Origin: Dioscorea cayenensis subsp. rotundata
Lineage: Eukaryota > Streptophyta > Magnoliopsida > Dioscoreales > Dioscoreaceae
DNA: 64,000 nucleotides
Reading direction: 5' to 3'
Assembly (NCBI RefSeq): GCF_009730915.1
Contig: NC_052474.1
Location: 21,735,501 to 21,799,500, forward strand
The notes beneath the pieces are model-generated. The model was not told the DNA's origin, ran no database searches, and worked only from the letters and a program-made list of their open reading frames with translations. The translations under genes and the position numbers were made by a program. Of the stretch, positions 34,382 to 47,575 are shown piece after piece. Position 1 is the stretch's first letter, and every line of letters starts with the position of its first letter.

Positions 34382-36904
34382 GCTGCACCAACTTCCGGTC
34401 ATGTCTTTGCTGCTTAGAATAATTTCAATTAGATGTGAATCAAGAGACCAAGAAAGAAATTGTTTTTATAGTTTTCTTTTATTTATTTACTAATTTATGA
34501 GAAACAAATAAGGCTATCAGGTTTATGGTTTATAGGTTTCTTTTGTGTTTACTCCTTTTTCTGTTTATATATCACATTGAACTACCAAAAAAAAAGATAC
34601 ATGATCATGCACTTATTTTAAGCGAATACAGAATCATGCACAACTTTCAAACATTCCACAGAAAATTATCAATTATTATAAAACTTCTATAAAAAAAAAA
34701 CATAGCGGAGGAAAATAGAAACCTCCGTTCTATTCATCTTTGAAGTTAGAATTCTGCAGACGTACTAAACTGATGAATTACAGATCGAACTCCAATAAGA
34801 GTTCGATTTACCAAAACCATTGGAAAAACCATCAGCATCAAGGTTATACAACTCATTGACTTGGTGACTCAGAACATAATTAGACAGTAATACATCACTA
34901 ATGTTTCATGTAATGTTTGCCAAGTTCATGATTATATCGTACAGCATATTATGTCCACTTCCCGTTCTTTCATGTCTGAGACAGAGTTGTTCTTTCACGT
35001 CTGAGACAGAGTCGATCACGGTGAGCAGAATGTCCCATGTCATTGAAGATTATCCATTGTATAAATAAAGAGAACACCCAAATTCCATCTCTGTTTCTTG
35101 AATTTTCCAAGTCCGAAACATCATGAATAGGGATCAGGTTGGTGGTGAATACTTGCAATTTAGGCTCCACGCCATTTTCTTACTGAACAGTTATAAAATC
35201 TAAGATCAGAGAAAATATCAACTGATAAAATAATTGGACATGCAACTTTTTAACAGACCAATGCCATAAGAATAATTGAATGCACACACAGCATCCATCA
35301 CGAAAGTGCATACCGACATATGAGAAGAACAAAACAATGTATCAGTAATTAGGTAGAATTTCCAGTGCTTTGAAAGATTATGTAAAAGGTTAAAATTAAT
35401 TAATCCGAACGCTCTTTTCACTAAATTCTAGATCAGGAAAAGTGGACCACTTACAACTTCAAAGTCTACAAAATTTCTTGAGATGCCATGTAATGGTGGT
35501 TTGGGGAAATGCATAGAGTCATCGTAACAATCCAAAATGTATTTGTCATGAGAGATGGTTATCTGTGTGTTTCACACTAGCATTTCTTTTAGACATGATT
35601 GTTGTTTAGAATCAAGCCTCAAGTGACAATTTAATTAATTAGCTAGCAAACAAATAAAAGGAACTTTTGTGATGTAGCATAACATCACCGACCTCAAACT
35701 GCTCCATTATCAATCATCCCTCTTAAAACTTTATGAATACAAACGGGAGATTCTTCTTTTTCTGCTGCAGGACTCTTGCCATTGTAGGATTATTTAGAGA
35801 TTCCTGGCTTAAGCTTATCTTATACCAAGATTAGACTATATCCTAAATCTAAAGCAAAGATCTCTTGTCAAAAAATCTAAAGCAAAAATCAGTCTGCTTG
35901 GCTGAAAATATAAGTGAATCTGCAAAAGTAGATGGCTTAGGCCTAAAACCATCGTACAACAGCAAACAGATGGCTAATTCACCCAATAGGATAAAACCAA
36001 GAGATGGTATTCCAGACACAAGAAAATTGCATTGGAACTGTCTTTGATCTATTTCCTTTGACTCTATCTAGCTCTAAATCTCCACCATAATATCTACCCC
36101 TTTCTGCCTTCCTCTCTCTGGGTCAAAGTTCCAGTAAGTTTGCTCACTTTCATTCAGCATAACACAACACAGAATACTACAGTAACTACTTGCTTTTGTA
36201 CATGATTGCCAAGTCCTTCATGGTCAAATTTGATCCAAGACAATCTATATAAGGTTCCAACTTAAACTGTATCACACCTGCTGCAGATGGTAGTTCCCAT
36301 ATCCCTCTTGGTTGAACATCAACAAAGCTTTTCTAGTGTTACTACACATGGTATAAATTTTTAAAAAGATTAAACGAAAAGCACCGCCTAATTAACAAGT
36401 CCCAAATTTTATAATCCATAAGATGCAGGAGCACAATTGTTTTCTGCAGATGAGGCCATAGGATGGCCGCATAACTCATATATTCCAATTTGCTTCTTGT
36501 CAAGCAGGATCAAACAACAGTTCCCCGTTGACACAAATTTCCACGGTTATAAATATGATCAAATATCGGCAACTGCAACACTGATATAATACTGAACCAC
36601 TGTGTTTGCTTCTCCAGTTGAAAGCGGAACATATCAATTCATTATATAGCTAAACTTTTGCAGCAGTCATATTTACTAGAACAAGGATACTGCATCAAGT
36701 GTTACACAAGGGAAAAAAGATAAACAGAAAGGTATGCAATTGGACTATGATCTTCAACAAATTTTGTATACACTAACAATCGCCGGAACAAAAGCATGTC
36801 AACGATTTCAGAAACACCATCGTGCACTTGAAGCATGAATACAAAAACATAAACATGTAGAAAGAGAATGCAATAAAGCCACAATCAATTTTAGAGAATA
36901 CCTT
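34382..36904. other. Convergent intergenic region downstream of the AGP and ALB4-like genes
   Basis: 2.5 kb between two stop codons of genes that face each other. It must contain their 3' untranslated regions. A short tandem duplication, ttc(a)tgtctgagacagagt repeated at about 34969 and 34996, is present. Short frames on either strand show no recognisable motifs. Confidence 0.6.
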
Positions 36905-38968
36905 CTATGCATCGCCATGAGGACTGCTTTCATCCGTTACTCTTGGACCTGCATGATTATTTGACTCACCATCGCTTTCCACAGGTATATCTTTCTCTAA
37001 ATTGTTTTCCTCCAAAGTCGGTTTTGGATTTCCATTTATCTGCAGGGGGATCAATAAATTTAGAAACGTGGACAGCAATTACAAATTTGATAATTCTCCA
37101 ATAGATAGGAAAATATGATCTTCTACCTGCTCAATCTTTTTCTCAACTAGTTTATTATCTAAATTCTGTTGATCATTAATTACAAAAGAAACTTCCTCTG
37201 CCTCTTTTAATCTCTGTTCTTCTCTTTGTTTCCTTCTTCTTGCTTCCTGCTCCTTAATTTGCTTAAACCTGCATAGAAAAAATTGCTTAAGATATAATAA
37301 CCCAAATATTGCAGTAACTAAAAGTGAGCTATCATAGACAGATCCTATACATACCTTTCACCAGGCTGCAATCCACCTGAATTTACCTTTTCTCTTTGAC
37401 TATCCTTTGATTTATCAATTTCAAGATCCTGGACAGATTTCTGGATTTCAGACAGAGAGCTCTGCATGTTGAAGGATTCTTCCTTAGCAGCTCTATCACT
37501 GAACTGCTTGACCGGGTTCTTTGCACCACCTAGCTTTTGAAGCCATATCTGCTGTGCGGTGCTCAGAATGTTGTTTGTAAGCCTGGACAGTGCAAATGAT
37601 AATGGACTTGAGACTTTCAAAAGTGCGAGACAGATTTTCATTTATCGGATATCAATTATGAACAAACAAGTCATTTACATAAAAGAACCTTCAACAAAAC
37701 AGCTCAATTTTATTTCAAATTATCTTATCATATAAAAAAATTAAAAACTCAAGAGAGCTGGAATTGAGTGCTCCGTATACATGCTCGTAAATAAATTTGA
37801 AATCTGATCAAAATTAACCTAGATAAATTCTACAAATATTAATCCATGTCAATTTCATAAAAGAACAACTATATATGGCATACCACTTTTCATTTTAAGG
37901 ATAAGAACCTGTTTACCTTAATCTGAAATTGGTTTTCACCTAGAACAACTTGAAGATCCAAGACCATTTCAAGGGAAGTTTGGTTTTGAAGTCCACTATC
38001 TTTTAAACAACCATATTTATGTTTTATGAAACAGTTTAGAAAAATAAAAAATCATGAACCGACCAATAAATCTCACCACAGATGTAATATTGAAGATCAC
38101 ATATTGAGTATCACATGATGCACGTAATGCTCAAAAACAAGGGGTTTTAACATATATACCCCCAAAATTACACATAGCCTAATAATGTTTCTCCTTTTAT
38201 ATATAGCGCTGAAAAACTGAGATTCTTACATGTGTACTCTTGAGTCTGTTGTCAAATAATAATGGATTAAAAATAAGTGAATTGCCCTTTATGCCCTTTA
38301 TGTGTACATCTCTGAACATTTAGCATTTCATATATAACTATAGTAGTTATATTTATTTCTTCGCATGAATTCTGTTTTTGCATTTTGAGATATAACCATT
38401 CATAATATAAATTTATAGTTTGAAAATACAATTATCTATATAATACACGTAAAAAAAATACGCAAGTAGTTAAGTGAGGGGTGAATGTCTTTTTTATAAA
38501 ACAATTTAATGATTGTGTAATAACACATGGTTAACTATCATCAGGCTATATAGGCAGGAACCTCAAATTTTCAAGGATATAAAAAGAGGAAACTTCAGGA
38601 GGGTATATGCATAATTTTTTGCAGTGGTATAAATGTAAGATAGCAAACAATGCAAAATAACCCATTCACGATAGATTAAACACCTGCTCACCAATATAGA
38701 CTCAAACCAGAAGGAACTGAAAGAGCAAAGTAACCGATCATCAATGGAAGGAGCTTAGTTACAGCTTGGGCACTCTTCTGGCTAGGATCATTAACCTGAC
38801 AAGATCCATAAAAAATATTGAGCTCCATGATTCACTTAGAATCACAAACAAGAGGTTATAAATATGACAGTTATAATATGTAATAAGATAAAAAGATGAC
38901 AAGAATTATCATAGAAGACATATAACACAAGCATTACGCTTGACAGTTAACCTCTGCATAATCCAATG

Positions 38969-38999
<31 letters not shown>

Positions 39000-41900
39000 A
39001 GAAAAAGGGATTCATTCCCTTACAACAATAAATTAATTACAACATAGGTAGTACAGCACCGAGGTTGCTCTAGACAATATAACTTTAGAATCCAATGATT
39101 TCAAGTAAACTAAAAATCTACAGAACCGTTAGTATTTCAGCACTTCCTAGTATGTAGTAACACAGATAATCGTGCAAAAAAATCCAGGAAGCCACCTAAT
39201 TGCCCCAATCACTTAAATTAAACATTAAACCCACTATCTACTTCAATGCAAGAAGCACTGAATCCAGAATCAGAGAGTGAAGAGAAGAAATGTTTGTTTA
39301 TCACTTAAAGGTTTCTGGAACATTAAAGCAATTTCTAGTTACTGAACTGATACACATAGAAGAAGAGGCAGAAGAATGAACTCTAAACATGTTTACAAAT
39401 TAAGGCATGAAAATAAGCAAGTTTGTAGAACATTCAGATGGCTGGAAGAGGCATTCTGCATGCACACATGCAGAGGGAAACTCGTCAGAAAAAGATTGGA
39501 AAGGAGATGACAGTGAGGTTGATGCGGGCATGTGGCACCATCCTAGCAAAGGCACATGACCTCCCATGAAATGCCCCACATGATTTTCTTGATGATTTTA
39601 ATATATCAGAATACATTTGAAAATACTACAAAGTTAGTGAAGAATAAATGAAACCAAACTGAAATACAAGACCATATTGAAACAAAAACTTCTTGTAGTG
39701 TCATGAGTGTCAAAACCAAACTGAAATATAAAACCATGATTGATAGAAAAACTTCTTAGAGTGTCACGAGTGTCATTATCAAGGTATTACAATCTAAAAC
39801 AACACAATAACACCAAACTTCATTTGTATGCTTTCCCAACTAAAGGTTCTAAATTATAGCCTCAAGTATGACAAGGGCATGACAAGAATGACATGTTAGT
39901 CACAGAGAAAATCAAAATTTGAACACATGGACATGTGCTTGAGGGAGCTCCTACTGCAGTGCTAGAGAACAAACAAATCCATATTTGTCAAGTTTACCAT
40001 GCCTAACATACACATGAATCATCAGCGCTATAATGCTGGTGTTCAGCAAAAATAGCAAGAAAGTTTGTTATGGACTTATAATCCAGTAGAATGATCATCT
40101 AAATCATAAAATAGGATATCATAGAGGGTTGTATTCCCTGCATCCCAGAGTAAATAGGCTACCAAAAATGACATTGTTTAGATTTCAGAACACAATTAAT
40201 TACCTGTGATGGCTGCATGACTTGAGCTGAAATATATTGCGAAGCAATGAGTAAAACAGGTAGAACAAGATATGCTAGAGTGTCTGACCATCCCAAAGGT
40301 GGATGACCATCCTGCAAAAGGATTGAAGTAGAGATTGCAATTAATTCCACTAATTCTAGATAATAACTCCATCAAAAAATAGAGAGGAGAAAATGACAAT
40401 CTTTTGGTAGAATAAGAAAATAATAATAACAATAATAATAATAATGTCCTTCAAACAGTATTGACATCAATGAAGGTTTTACACAATAAATAAGGAATTG
40501 TCATTTTTGTATGACATATGCGGTCGTCGCTAAATCCTCATTTGTTGAGTAAGAGAACTCAAGCCAACTAACTTTGTGATACTAAAACAAACTTGCATTT
40601 ATCCATGCAACATTTGCATTCTACTTAATTATCAAAAATAAATTGATATCAGTTACATATCATACTTTCTTTTAATACCAGAAAGTCAAAAAACAAGATT
40701 TCAGAGAACTAATTGTACTGATTCTACTAACACATATAATGTTAATGTTAACAGATATAATGGTCTAAAACACTCAAACAATAAAATGAGGCCATCAAAA
40801 GATATCAAATTCACTTACAATAAAAGGAAAAAGCCAAGAAATCCCACTACCACTTTGCCGAGCAGCTATTGTAGTAGGACCAGAGAGGGAAGGTATCCAG
40901 AAAAAGCCTTCTGTTAGTAGTCCCTTGAATTAGAAAAGAAGAAATTATTAGGCATTTATATAGGAAGAAATATGCCACAAAGTAGTTTTTATATAACCAG
41001 AAAACATAATTCAAACTTTCAACCTCATCAGCCACATTTGAGAGAGCCCTATATAATCCAATCCAAACCGGAATAGTAAGCAAGGTAGGCAGGCACCCTG
41101 GTAGAATAAACAACTTGATCAAATAGAAATATTTTCTGCTCAAAGCATATCAACCACTATAAACAACTAAAAAGAATTATGGTGCCAGCATGCAACATGC
41201 TACTAGAAATTTACATGTGAAGATGTGTCCAAGCTAGCATTTTATAAAAGTTTAAACCTCAAACAAATTTACCAATAAAAATGTTTATACTACAATGACC
41301 TCACAAAATCCTAGCTAATCACAAGTGAACTTAAATTTTAACATTCTTACAAAGATAAAACATATAGAAATGCAACACATCACTCATGAATCACTGCAAG
41401 TAATTAATGTTATAACCAGGTCAAAAATTTTGGAAACTTCACAAAATATTTTATTGGGTTTAGAAAAATGACCTGCTAAAGGGTTCACACCGGCTAATTT
41501 ATACACTCGAGCAGTTTCAAGTTGTATCCTTTCCTGTGATGGAAATTGAAGTCAATAATTTACTTTACACATCCAGGTTATTACAGAAGTCAATTAAAAC
41601 TTGACAACAGTGATTGTGTACTGTGCCTTTAGATCACCCTAATTGTCACAATACTGGCATATTTGGGGCATGAGGCAAACAAGAGAAACATCAACATAAG
41701 ATAAAATGCAACTAGTTTTATAATTTCCAAAAGTCAAAACATTTTTCTTTCCATTAATTCACTAAAAATAGCATCCAGATCCCAACATAGTTTACATTAA
41801 ACAGTGAGCAACCAAGAAGAGTTTGCCAATCAAGGTGCCTAAGTATAGCTATAATAACTATCTTGAATGTAATTACACAAAATGGTTCCAAAGCATACAG

Positions 41901-44900
41901 GATGAATTTATACAACCTGTATAAAGCATAATGTAACCACATATAGCATATCCAATTAATAAAAGTTTCTCATTTGCTTGGTAAAATATGTACAATTGAA
42001 AGGCTAATAGTGATAAAATGAGCCTGAAGAGATTGCTAATTAGTAATATGCATACTACTTTAAAGAGCAATTTAAAAACAGAAAAAAGCAAAAACAAAAA
42101 CAATTGCAAAATAACCCAAAATGAAATTTAATTGCAAACTAACCCAATTTTGGGCCATGTGCAATGAAGTAGGTGTTCCGAACTTTGGCTATAGCCACAA
42201 CATACAAGTTGCTAAGGAAGCAACTAAAGGCGGTGTTTCAATGTGGCTTTCCAAATGATAGCTTTAAATTTTTATTTTATTAATTTACCTTTTTTAAAAG
42301 AGAACCAACACTGCCAGGTTGTTCAAGAAAGCCAAAAGTTCTAAGATTTTTCAATTAACTAAAAAACTCAACTAAGTAGTTTCATTTGAACATCCAACTT
42401 ATAGGCAGAAGTAGTATTTCAAAGTAATGTAATAAATTTAATCTGCTGAGACAATATTTTGTACCTCTAGGATACAGCAATAATTAAGCCCAGTTCATTT
42501 TTTCACAGTAAGATATTAGTCTAACATAATAGTGGGTAGTTTGCTATAAAAATACAAAATACCTGATCTCCTGCATAACGTTGTTGGATAGCTTTCACTT
42601 GGGGCTGCAGTGATCGCATAGCTAATGCTGACTCAACCTGAAAACAGGGGTTGCTATATTAAAAACAGGAAGGATGATGGCCTCATTATAGATGCTGCTG
42701 TGCCAAACATACCATACAACTGTAGCATGGAATTCCTTTGTCAATTAAATGCTACTAGAAGTGATGTTTCAAATAGCTATCATTTGTTAACAAAGAATAA
42801 CAATTAAGGAATGTACAAAAACAAATAATAAAAAAATCAATACGGAAAATCAATCTCAATTGATTTACCTAAATACTATTATGCACATTGACCACCTGGG
42901 TGAAGACTCAAGTTCCTTTGAAGACTATATCAAAGTCAATCCACGAAAAAAAGGTTCTTCACCACCTTCATCCATGTAATCAGCACCTACTCACACTTGA
43001 TCCATTCTTATTGAACTTAAAAAGTTCTTTAATGCATTTAGGGCAATCTTCAAGGACCCAAATGTAACCATTAATTTCTAGAATTTGAAATTTTAACATT
43101 AAGACCACTTATATAAACCAATAAAATCTACTCAAGTAAATATGTTGATGCCATGATATAATGTTTATCATTTATGCAAAATTATCGCAAGCATTGAAGG
43201 GTCCCAAACAACAGCATCAACCACAATAAAAAATGAAGATCACGAAGATGAAGCATTCCATAAGTCAACCTAAAATCAATTTAAAAGCCCCAAAACCAAA
43301 ATCATCACTATAAAAATTTTTCTCTCTGATAGTGTTAACTCTTGAGAAGGATGTAATCAAGCAGGATAATTCAAATTGAACTAAGGACAAGGCAAGTGAA
43401 TCGCATTTGCAAGGGCATCAGAATAATACATTTTTGTCTAAGCTTAAAAAAAAAACCCCTACAAATTACCTGAACGCTGATTTCTAATGTATAACCAGTA
43501 TCCTTAAGTGAAACGCTGAAATAAATTGGGCCATGTTAAGACTGAACTTTGAGGTGAGTATAATTGCAGATTGACTGTTGCATTTTTCTATCAGAAAAAT
43601 TCAAAATTGATAGTTTACACATCAAGAAGGCAAACTTAAGATTCTGGGTGAGAAAGGGAGAGCTAAGACCTCAAAAGAGAACAAAAAGGTTCATGATGCA
43701 GGACTAAAATAAGGAATTCAAAAGACATAATCTATTTTGAAGGAAACAATCATGCGTCGCAAACAGTCACGATAAATTTCTGTTATACAATCCACAAATA
43801 ATTATGATGAGGCAAGTATCTGATGTAATACTAACAAAACCTCAACATCAATGACAAATTAGCCCATAGATAACTGAAACATAACAATGACTCGGCAAAA
43901 TCAATTTTAGTTAAAATGGTACACTAACCTGTTTCTTTGTCAGGGGAAATGTAGCAGCTTTTACGATAACTGTAAGAAGAATAATTGCAAAACCATAAGA
44001 ATATGGAACATGCAAAGCTGAAAGCGCATCCTTCAGGACCTGTCAGAATTACATTATAAACAAAGGCAGCTATTATACAATAGTGCCCATTAACTATTAA
44101 AATCTCACAGAAAAAATAATTTATAAAGTACTCCACTAACATGTAAAACACTCACTATGTCTACAAATCTTTCTCAGTCATACGTAAAAGTAGTCTTGTA
44201 TCTCATTCTGTCAAGAGTAATGAACTTCAAAAGTTGACAGTTTTAATTGAGTCATATTTGATAAGAAAAACAATATGCAATGGCAAAAAGCATAGGATTA
44301 GAAAAAAGCATTTGCCAGGTTCTAGTCATCTAAGGGAGATGATATGTCATGTTTTGTTAGACTAGGAGATAGGACAAGTTCATAACAGGCCTTGATGATA
44401 TCAGAAACTAGATACATACTCTCATGCCTTTCATTATACTAATTGTATACAAAAAACATTTATGCATTTACACAATGTTTGTTTGTGGGCTTAATTTGTG
44501 GGTTGCCCCAAAGCTCCAATTAAACAACAAACATTACTCCACCAACCTTTTTTAAAAAAGATTGAATTACTTCAATAAACAACTATTATCAATTCAAAAA
44601 TAAAATTTAATTTTAAAATATTTATTTTGATTAATATTAATGGAGTTAAAGTTCAATCAACTCTATATAAAAATTTCCCTCCAAAACAATTTTAAAGTTT
44701 CAAACCTTAAGTCACTATCTTAACCAAACAAGTCCTTAGTGTGTTACATTGTAAAGACCAGTTATAAAAGCTGCTTTGCTCCAATTATTACTTCCAACTT
44801 ATTGTTTCCTGGTATAGAATTGCAACCTCAAAATATTTCAGATTAGTATCTTTCTTAATAACTAAAACATAACATATTGTCAAGTTTATTTAATCCAAAA

Positions 44901-45964
44901 ATGTTAGGAAAAAATTTAGTTAGAATGTCGGCAAACTGATTGTTCACTTACATTGCACTTAAAAAAGGGAAGCTATATAATCCTGACGCAGAACTTGAGT
45001 GGACTAAAGCTGGTCCCTCAAGTCAATTAGTCTAAGCTTCTAAATCTACCATATAGGCTTAATATATTCTAGCAAATGAGCAGAAACATTGATTTGATTT
45101 CAAAAGTTAGATTGCTATAGTTAGTATCTACTCTTCCTGTAACATCTCCTTCTTAAGAATTACAAATCTATTTGAACAGATCATGAGTTGCTCAAATTAG
45201 AATAAACCAATATTGACCCATTCGAAAATCAAATTTCATGAACTGATTAACAAAAACTATTTGCATACCAACATATTTTATCCATCCTCAACTACAAGTG
45301 GGCACAAACTTGATAGACAACTATCAATACAATCTACAAATCTTCAACTCTTGTCCAACAATGTTCATTAAAAAACTTCAAATTTACATGCCAAAGCAGA
45401 ACACTTTGAATGATTTTGTTCAAAATTAAGATTTTATAAACCATAAATCATTAACAAGTTATCCTAATTCTAATCATAAACCAAACATGATCCACAGCGA
45501 AATCAAACGCGAACCTATCACATACTTCCCAAAAAACGAAGCTAAACAACATCAAATCCATCCAAAACACCATAGTCTCGATAACCGCTAACCTTTAACA
45601 CAGACTCAAGAGTATTGGTGATGCCAGAGAGCCAATCCGCACTCTGCTTAGAACCTTGACCAGCAGCAACAGCATCAGAAGAAGAAACCGCAGCATCGGC
45701 GATAGTGTAAATAACGCCCTCCGCCCGGCCAAGCACCTCACGGACCAACTCATCAACACTCTCAAGGTCAGGAAGCATAGGCCCAGGACTAAACCTCGCC
45801 ACCACACAATCTCGGCGAAGAAATGGAGAAGATGAGTCACTTTTGGTGAAGAAACCGAGATGTGGTCGATGAGAGAGCGGAGCTACGGCCATGGCGCCCC
45901 CGGAGGAGGGATAGAGGGAGAGAGGGGAGCGTAGGGTTTGGAAAGAGTGGAGAAGAGAAGCCAT
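36905..45964 (-). CDS. ALB4: Chloroplast thylakoid Oxa1/YidC/Alb3-family membrane protein insertase, ALB4-like
   Basis: Inserts and assembles thylakoid membrane proteins. Eleven exons in transcript order: 45964-45593, 44039-43929, 42637-42563, 41533-41473, 41097-41024, 40923-40819, 40311-40204, 38795-38692, 37582-37355, 37268-37127, 37039-36905. They total 1515 nt, so 504 aa, with every phase closing. Residues 1 to about 55 are Ser/Arg-rich and look like a transit peptide. The Oxa1 core follows: VPYSYGFAIILLTVIVKAATFPLT, LQPQVKAIQQRYAG, AGVNPLAGCLPTLLTIPVWIGLY, GFFWIPSLSGPT, LAYLVLPVLLIASQYIS, and LPLMIGYFALSVPSGLSLYW then LTNNILSTAQQ. The stromal tail has GERFKQIKEQEARRRKQ but ends in an acidic, non-basic sequence (DESSPHGDA). 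ALB3 normally ends in a lysine/arginine-rich motif that binds cpSRP43; its absence and the length point to ALB4 (ALBINO3-like protein 1). Confidence 0.94.
38150..38614. mobile_element. Terminal-inverted-repeat element (MITE-like) in ALB4-like intron 8
   Basis: The left end (about 38150-38232: catatatacccccaa, ttctccttttatatat, gaaaaactgagattc) is matched in reverse complement by the right end (about 38546-38614: gcatataccctcc, ttcctctttttatat, gaaaatttgaggttc). The inverted arms are about 70-80 bp and imperfect, flanking some 310 bp of AT-rich non-coding DNA. No coding capacity, so a non-autonomous element. Target duplications could not be fixed. Confidence 0.55.
38970..38999. repeat. (AT)15 microsatellite in ALB4-like intron 7
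   Basis: A pure TA/AT run of about 30 bp. Similar shorter runs are noted in other intron and intergenic entries. Confidence 0.8.
39652..39774 (+). repeat. Tandem duplication of about 62 bp in ALB4-like intron 7
   Basis: aaccaaactgaaata(c/t)aa(g/a)accat is followed in both copies by aaacttctt and agtgtca(t/c)gagtgtca. Copy 1 is at about 39652-39712 and copy 2 at about 39714-39774. Confidence 0.8.
42638..43928 (-). other. ALB4-like intron 2
   Basis: 1.3 kb between the exon encoding the first transmembrane helix and the exon encoding VESALAMRSLQPQVKAIQQ. No gene or defined element is supported. Confidence 0.7.
44040..45592 (-). other. ALB4-like intron 1, with a possible hAT-type MITE
   Basis: 1.55 kb separating the transit-peptide exon from the membrane core. 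Between about 44474 and 44745 the ends acacaatgtttgtttgtgggctt and aaccaaacaagtccttagtgtg are weakly inverted relative to one another, a form common at hAT-type miniature elements, but target duplications are not convincing. Confidence 0.4.
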
Positions 45965-47173
45965 TGACGGTGGTTGCTCGGATTTCTCGCCGTGTTTCTA
46001 GTGTTTGAGAAGGTTTCACGGCGGCGAATGAAAAAAAAAATCTGGTTTTTATGATTGGTTTTTTTTTTTCATTTATTTAAAAGTTTTTTTTATTATTTTT
46101 GGTCAACTTTCCAATTAAAATAATATTGAAATATGGAAATGTTGGGGGGTGTGAATGCTTTTTTCGTGGAACACATGTGTGCTTTGTTTTTTCTTCATTT
46201 TTATTGGAAACTTATTTATTATTTGTTTTTTTATAAAATTTAATTATGGATTTTTCTCCTAGTCATGAAATGAACTAAGAATTCTGAGTTAATAAAAAAT
46301 CATAGACAGTGATTGGACCATATAGAAATCCCTTCAACACAATATTGGTCACTGAAAGTATCTTGGGAGAATTAGACTGTGATTTTGAAATGTTTCTCAT
46401 TTATGATTTGATCTAATATTATTTTTTATACTTTACTTGGATACGAAGTTTTATAAGCCTTTAAGAGTTGAATGAATAATCATGATCTATTTAATTTGAC
46501 GGTTTAAAATATCTAGTAGGTAAAATAGTAACACGATTGAAGTACCACTTGAGCAGCTGTTACAGTATCATATTTACTACAGTAGACATTCATTATTTAT
46601 TATAATATTTATAACAATAAGAGATTTTATTATAATTTTTTTCACAAATTTAGACAAAAATTAGTTATATATATTTTTTCAAGTAAAATTTTCAGTCAAT
46701 TAGTTGGTGGCTTATTTATTTATTTTTGTTTATTTTTAAATTTATACCTTTATGTATTGACAATTCCTTATCATTCATATTCTATTAATTAAAGGACAAA
46801 TGGATATAAAGATGCACTGGTTATAGTGGTTTGATTTAATTTGTAGGAATAATTTTTTTTTTATTGATTTATGTTTTATAATGCACTGTTACTATTAAAG
46901 AATGAATAAAAAAACATTTTTTATAATTTTATCAATAAAAATAACATTTTATTTTATTAGGTTTAAGGACTAAACTGTAAATTTCCAAATATTTCAGGGA
47001 CCAATGTGAGTACTTCATCAAACCTAAGAAAACATCGATCATTTCCGGGAAGTAACAGTTCCGCACTTCCCGTCGGAACTCTGGAAGTGCGCTTTCTCGA
47101 ACGCCGGCCATCGTCGTCCCCAAACCCTTCTCCGATTCCGAGCCGGGAGAAGAGAGATCGCATCCCGGAGGAG
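45965..47173. other. Divergent promoter region shared by the ALB4-like and TPR genes
   Basis: 1.2 kb between two start codons pointing outwards. The part nearest the TPR start (about 47030-47173) is GC-rich leader sequence; the centre is AT-rich. No TATA box is convincing for either gene. Confidence 0.5.
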
Positions 47174-47540
47174 ATGTCAATCCCGCAGCCAAGTCCTGAT
47201 GGATCGCAATCCGCGTGGAAGCATCCCAAAGTTGAGGATGCCTCGAAAATACTGCCGCCACCGCCGCAGCCCCCGCAGCCACAGCCTTCAAAGCCGGCCA
47301 TGATCGCCGACCTCAACGTTGATCCACCTGAGAGCGATGGCGAGGACTGCACGCTCATTTCCCATCCCGATTCGAACACCAGGTAAATGGCAGAGCTTGT
47401 ATGGAATGCTTGAATTGTTCTTGTAGAATGTTTGCAGCTGCTTCTCATGCTTTCAGAGAGCCTGAGCTTAATAACTCCAATTCTGGAATTTGATTCAGCT
47501 TTGCGTGATTATTCTAAGGTTCTAAGAGTGAATCAAACTA

Positions 47541-47575
<35 letters not shown>

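Noticed and set aside
34970..35170. 66-codon minus-strand frame downstream of the ALB4-like gene, tested as an additional last exon
   Set aside because: It lacks the basic motif expected of an ALB3 tail and no splice junction leads to it in phase; the exon ending at 36905 closes the gene cleanly.
47006..47173. In-frame extension upstream of the TPR protein start
   Set aside because: The frame stays open back to 47006 but has no ATG before 47174 (47006 is GTG), so 47174 is taken as the start.
46932..47448. Minus-strand frames of 119 and 161 codons near the TPR first exon
   Set aside because: They overlap the GC-rich first exon in antisense and show only Gly/Ala-rich low complexity; a separate divergent gene is not supported.
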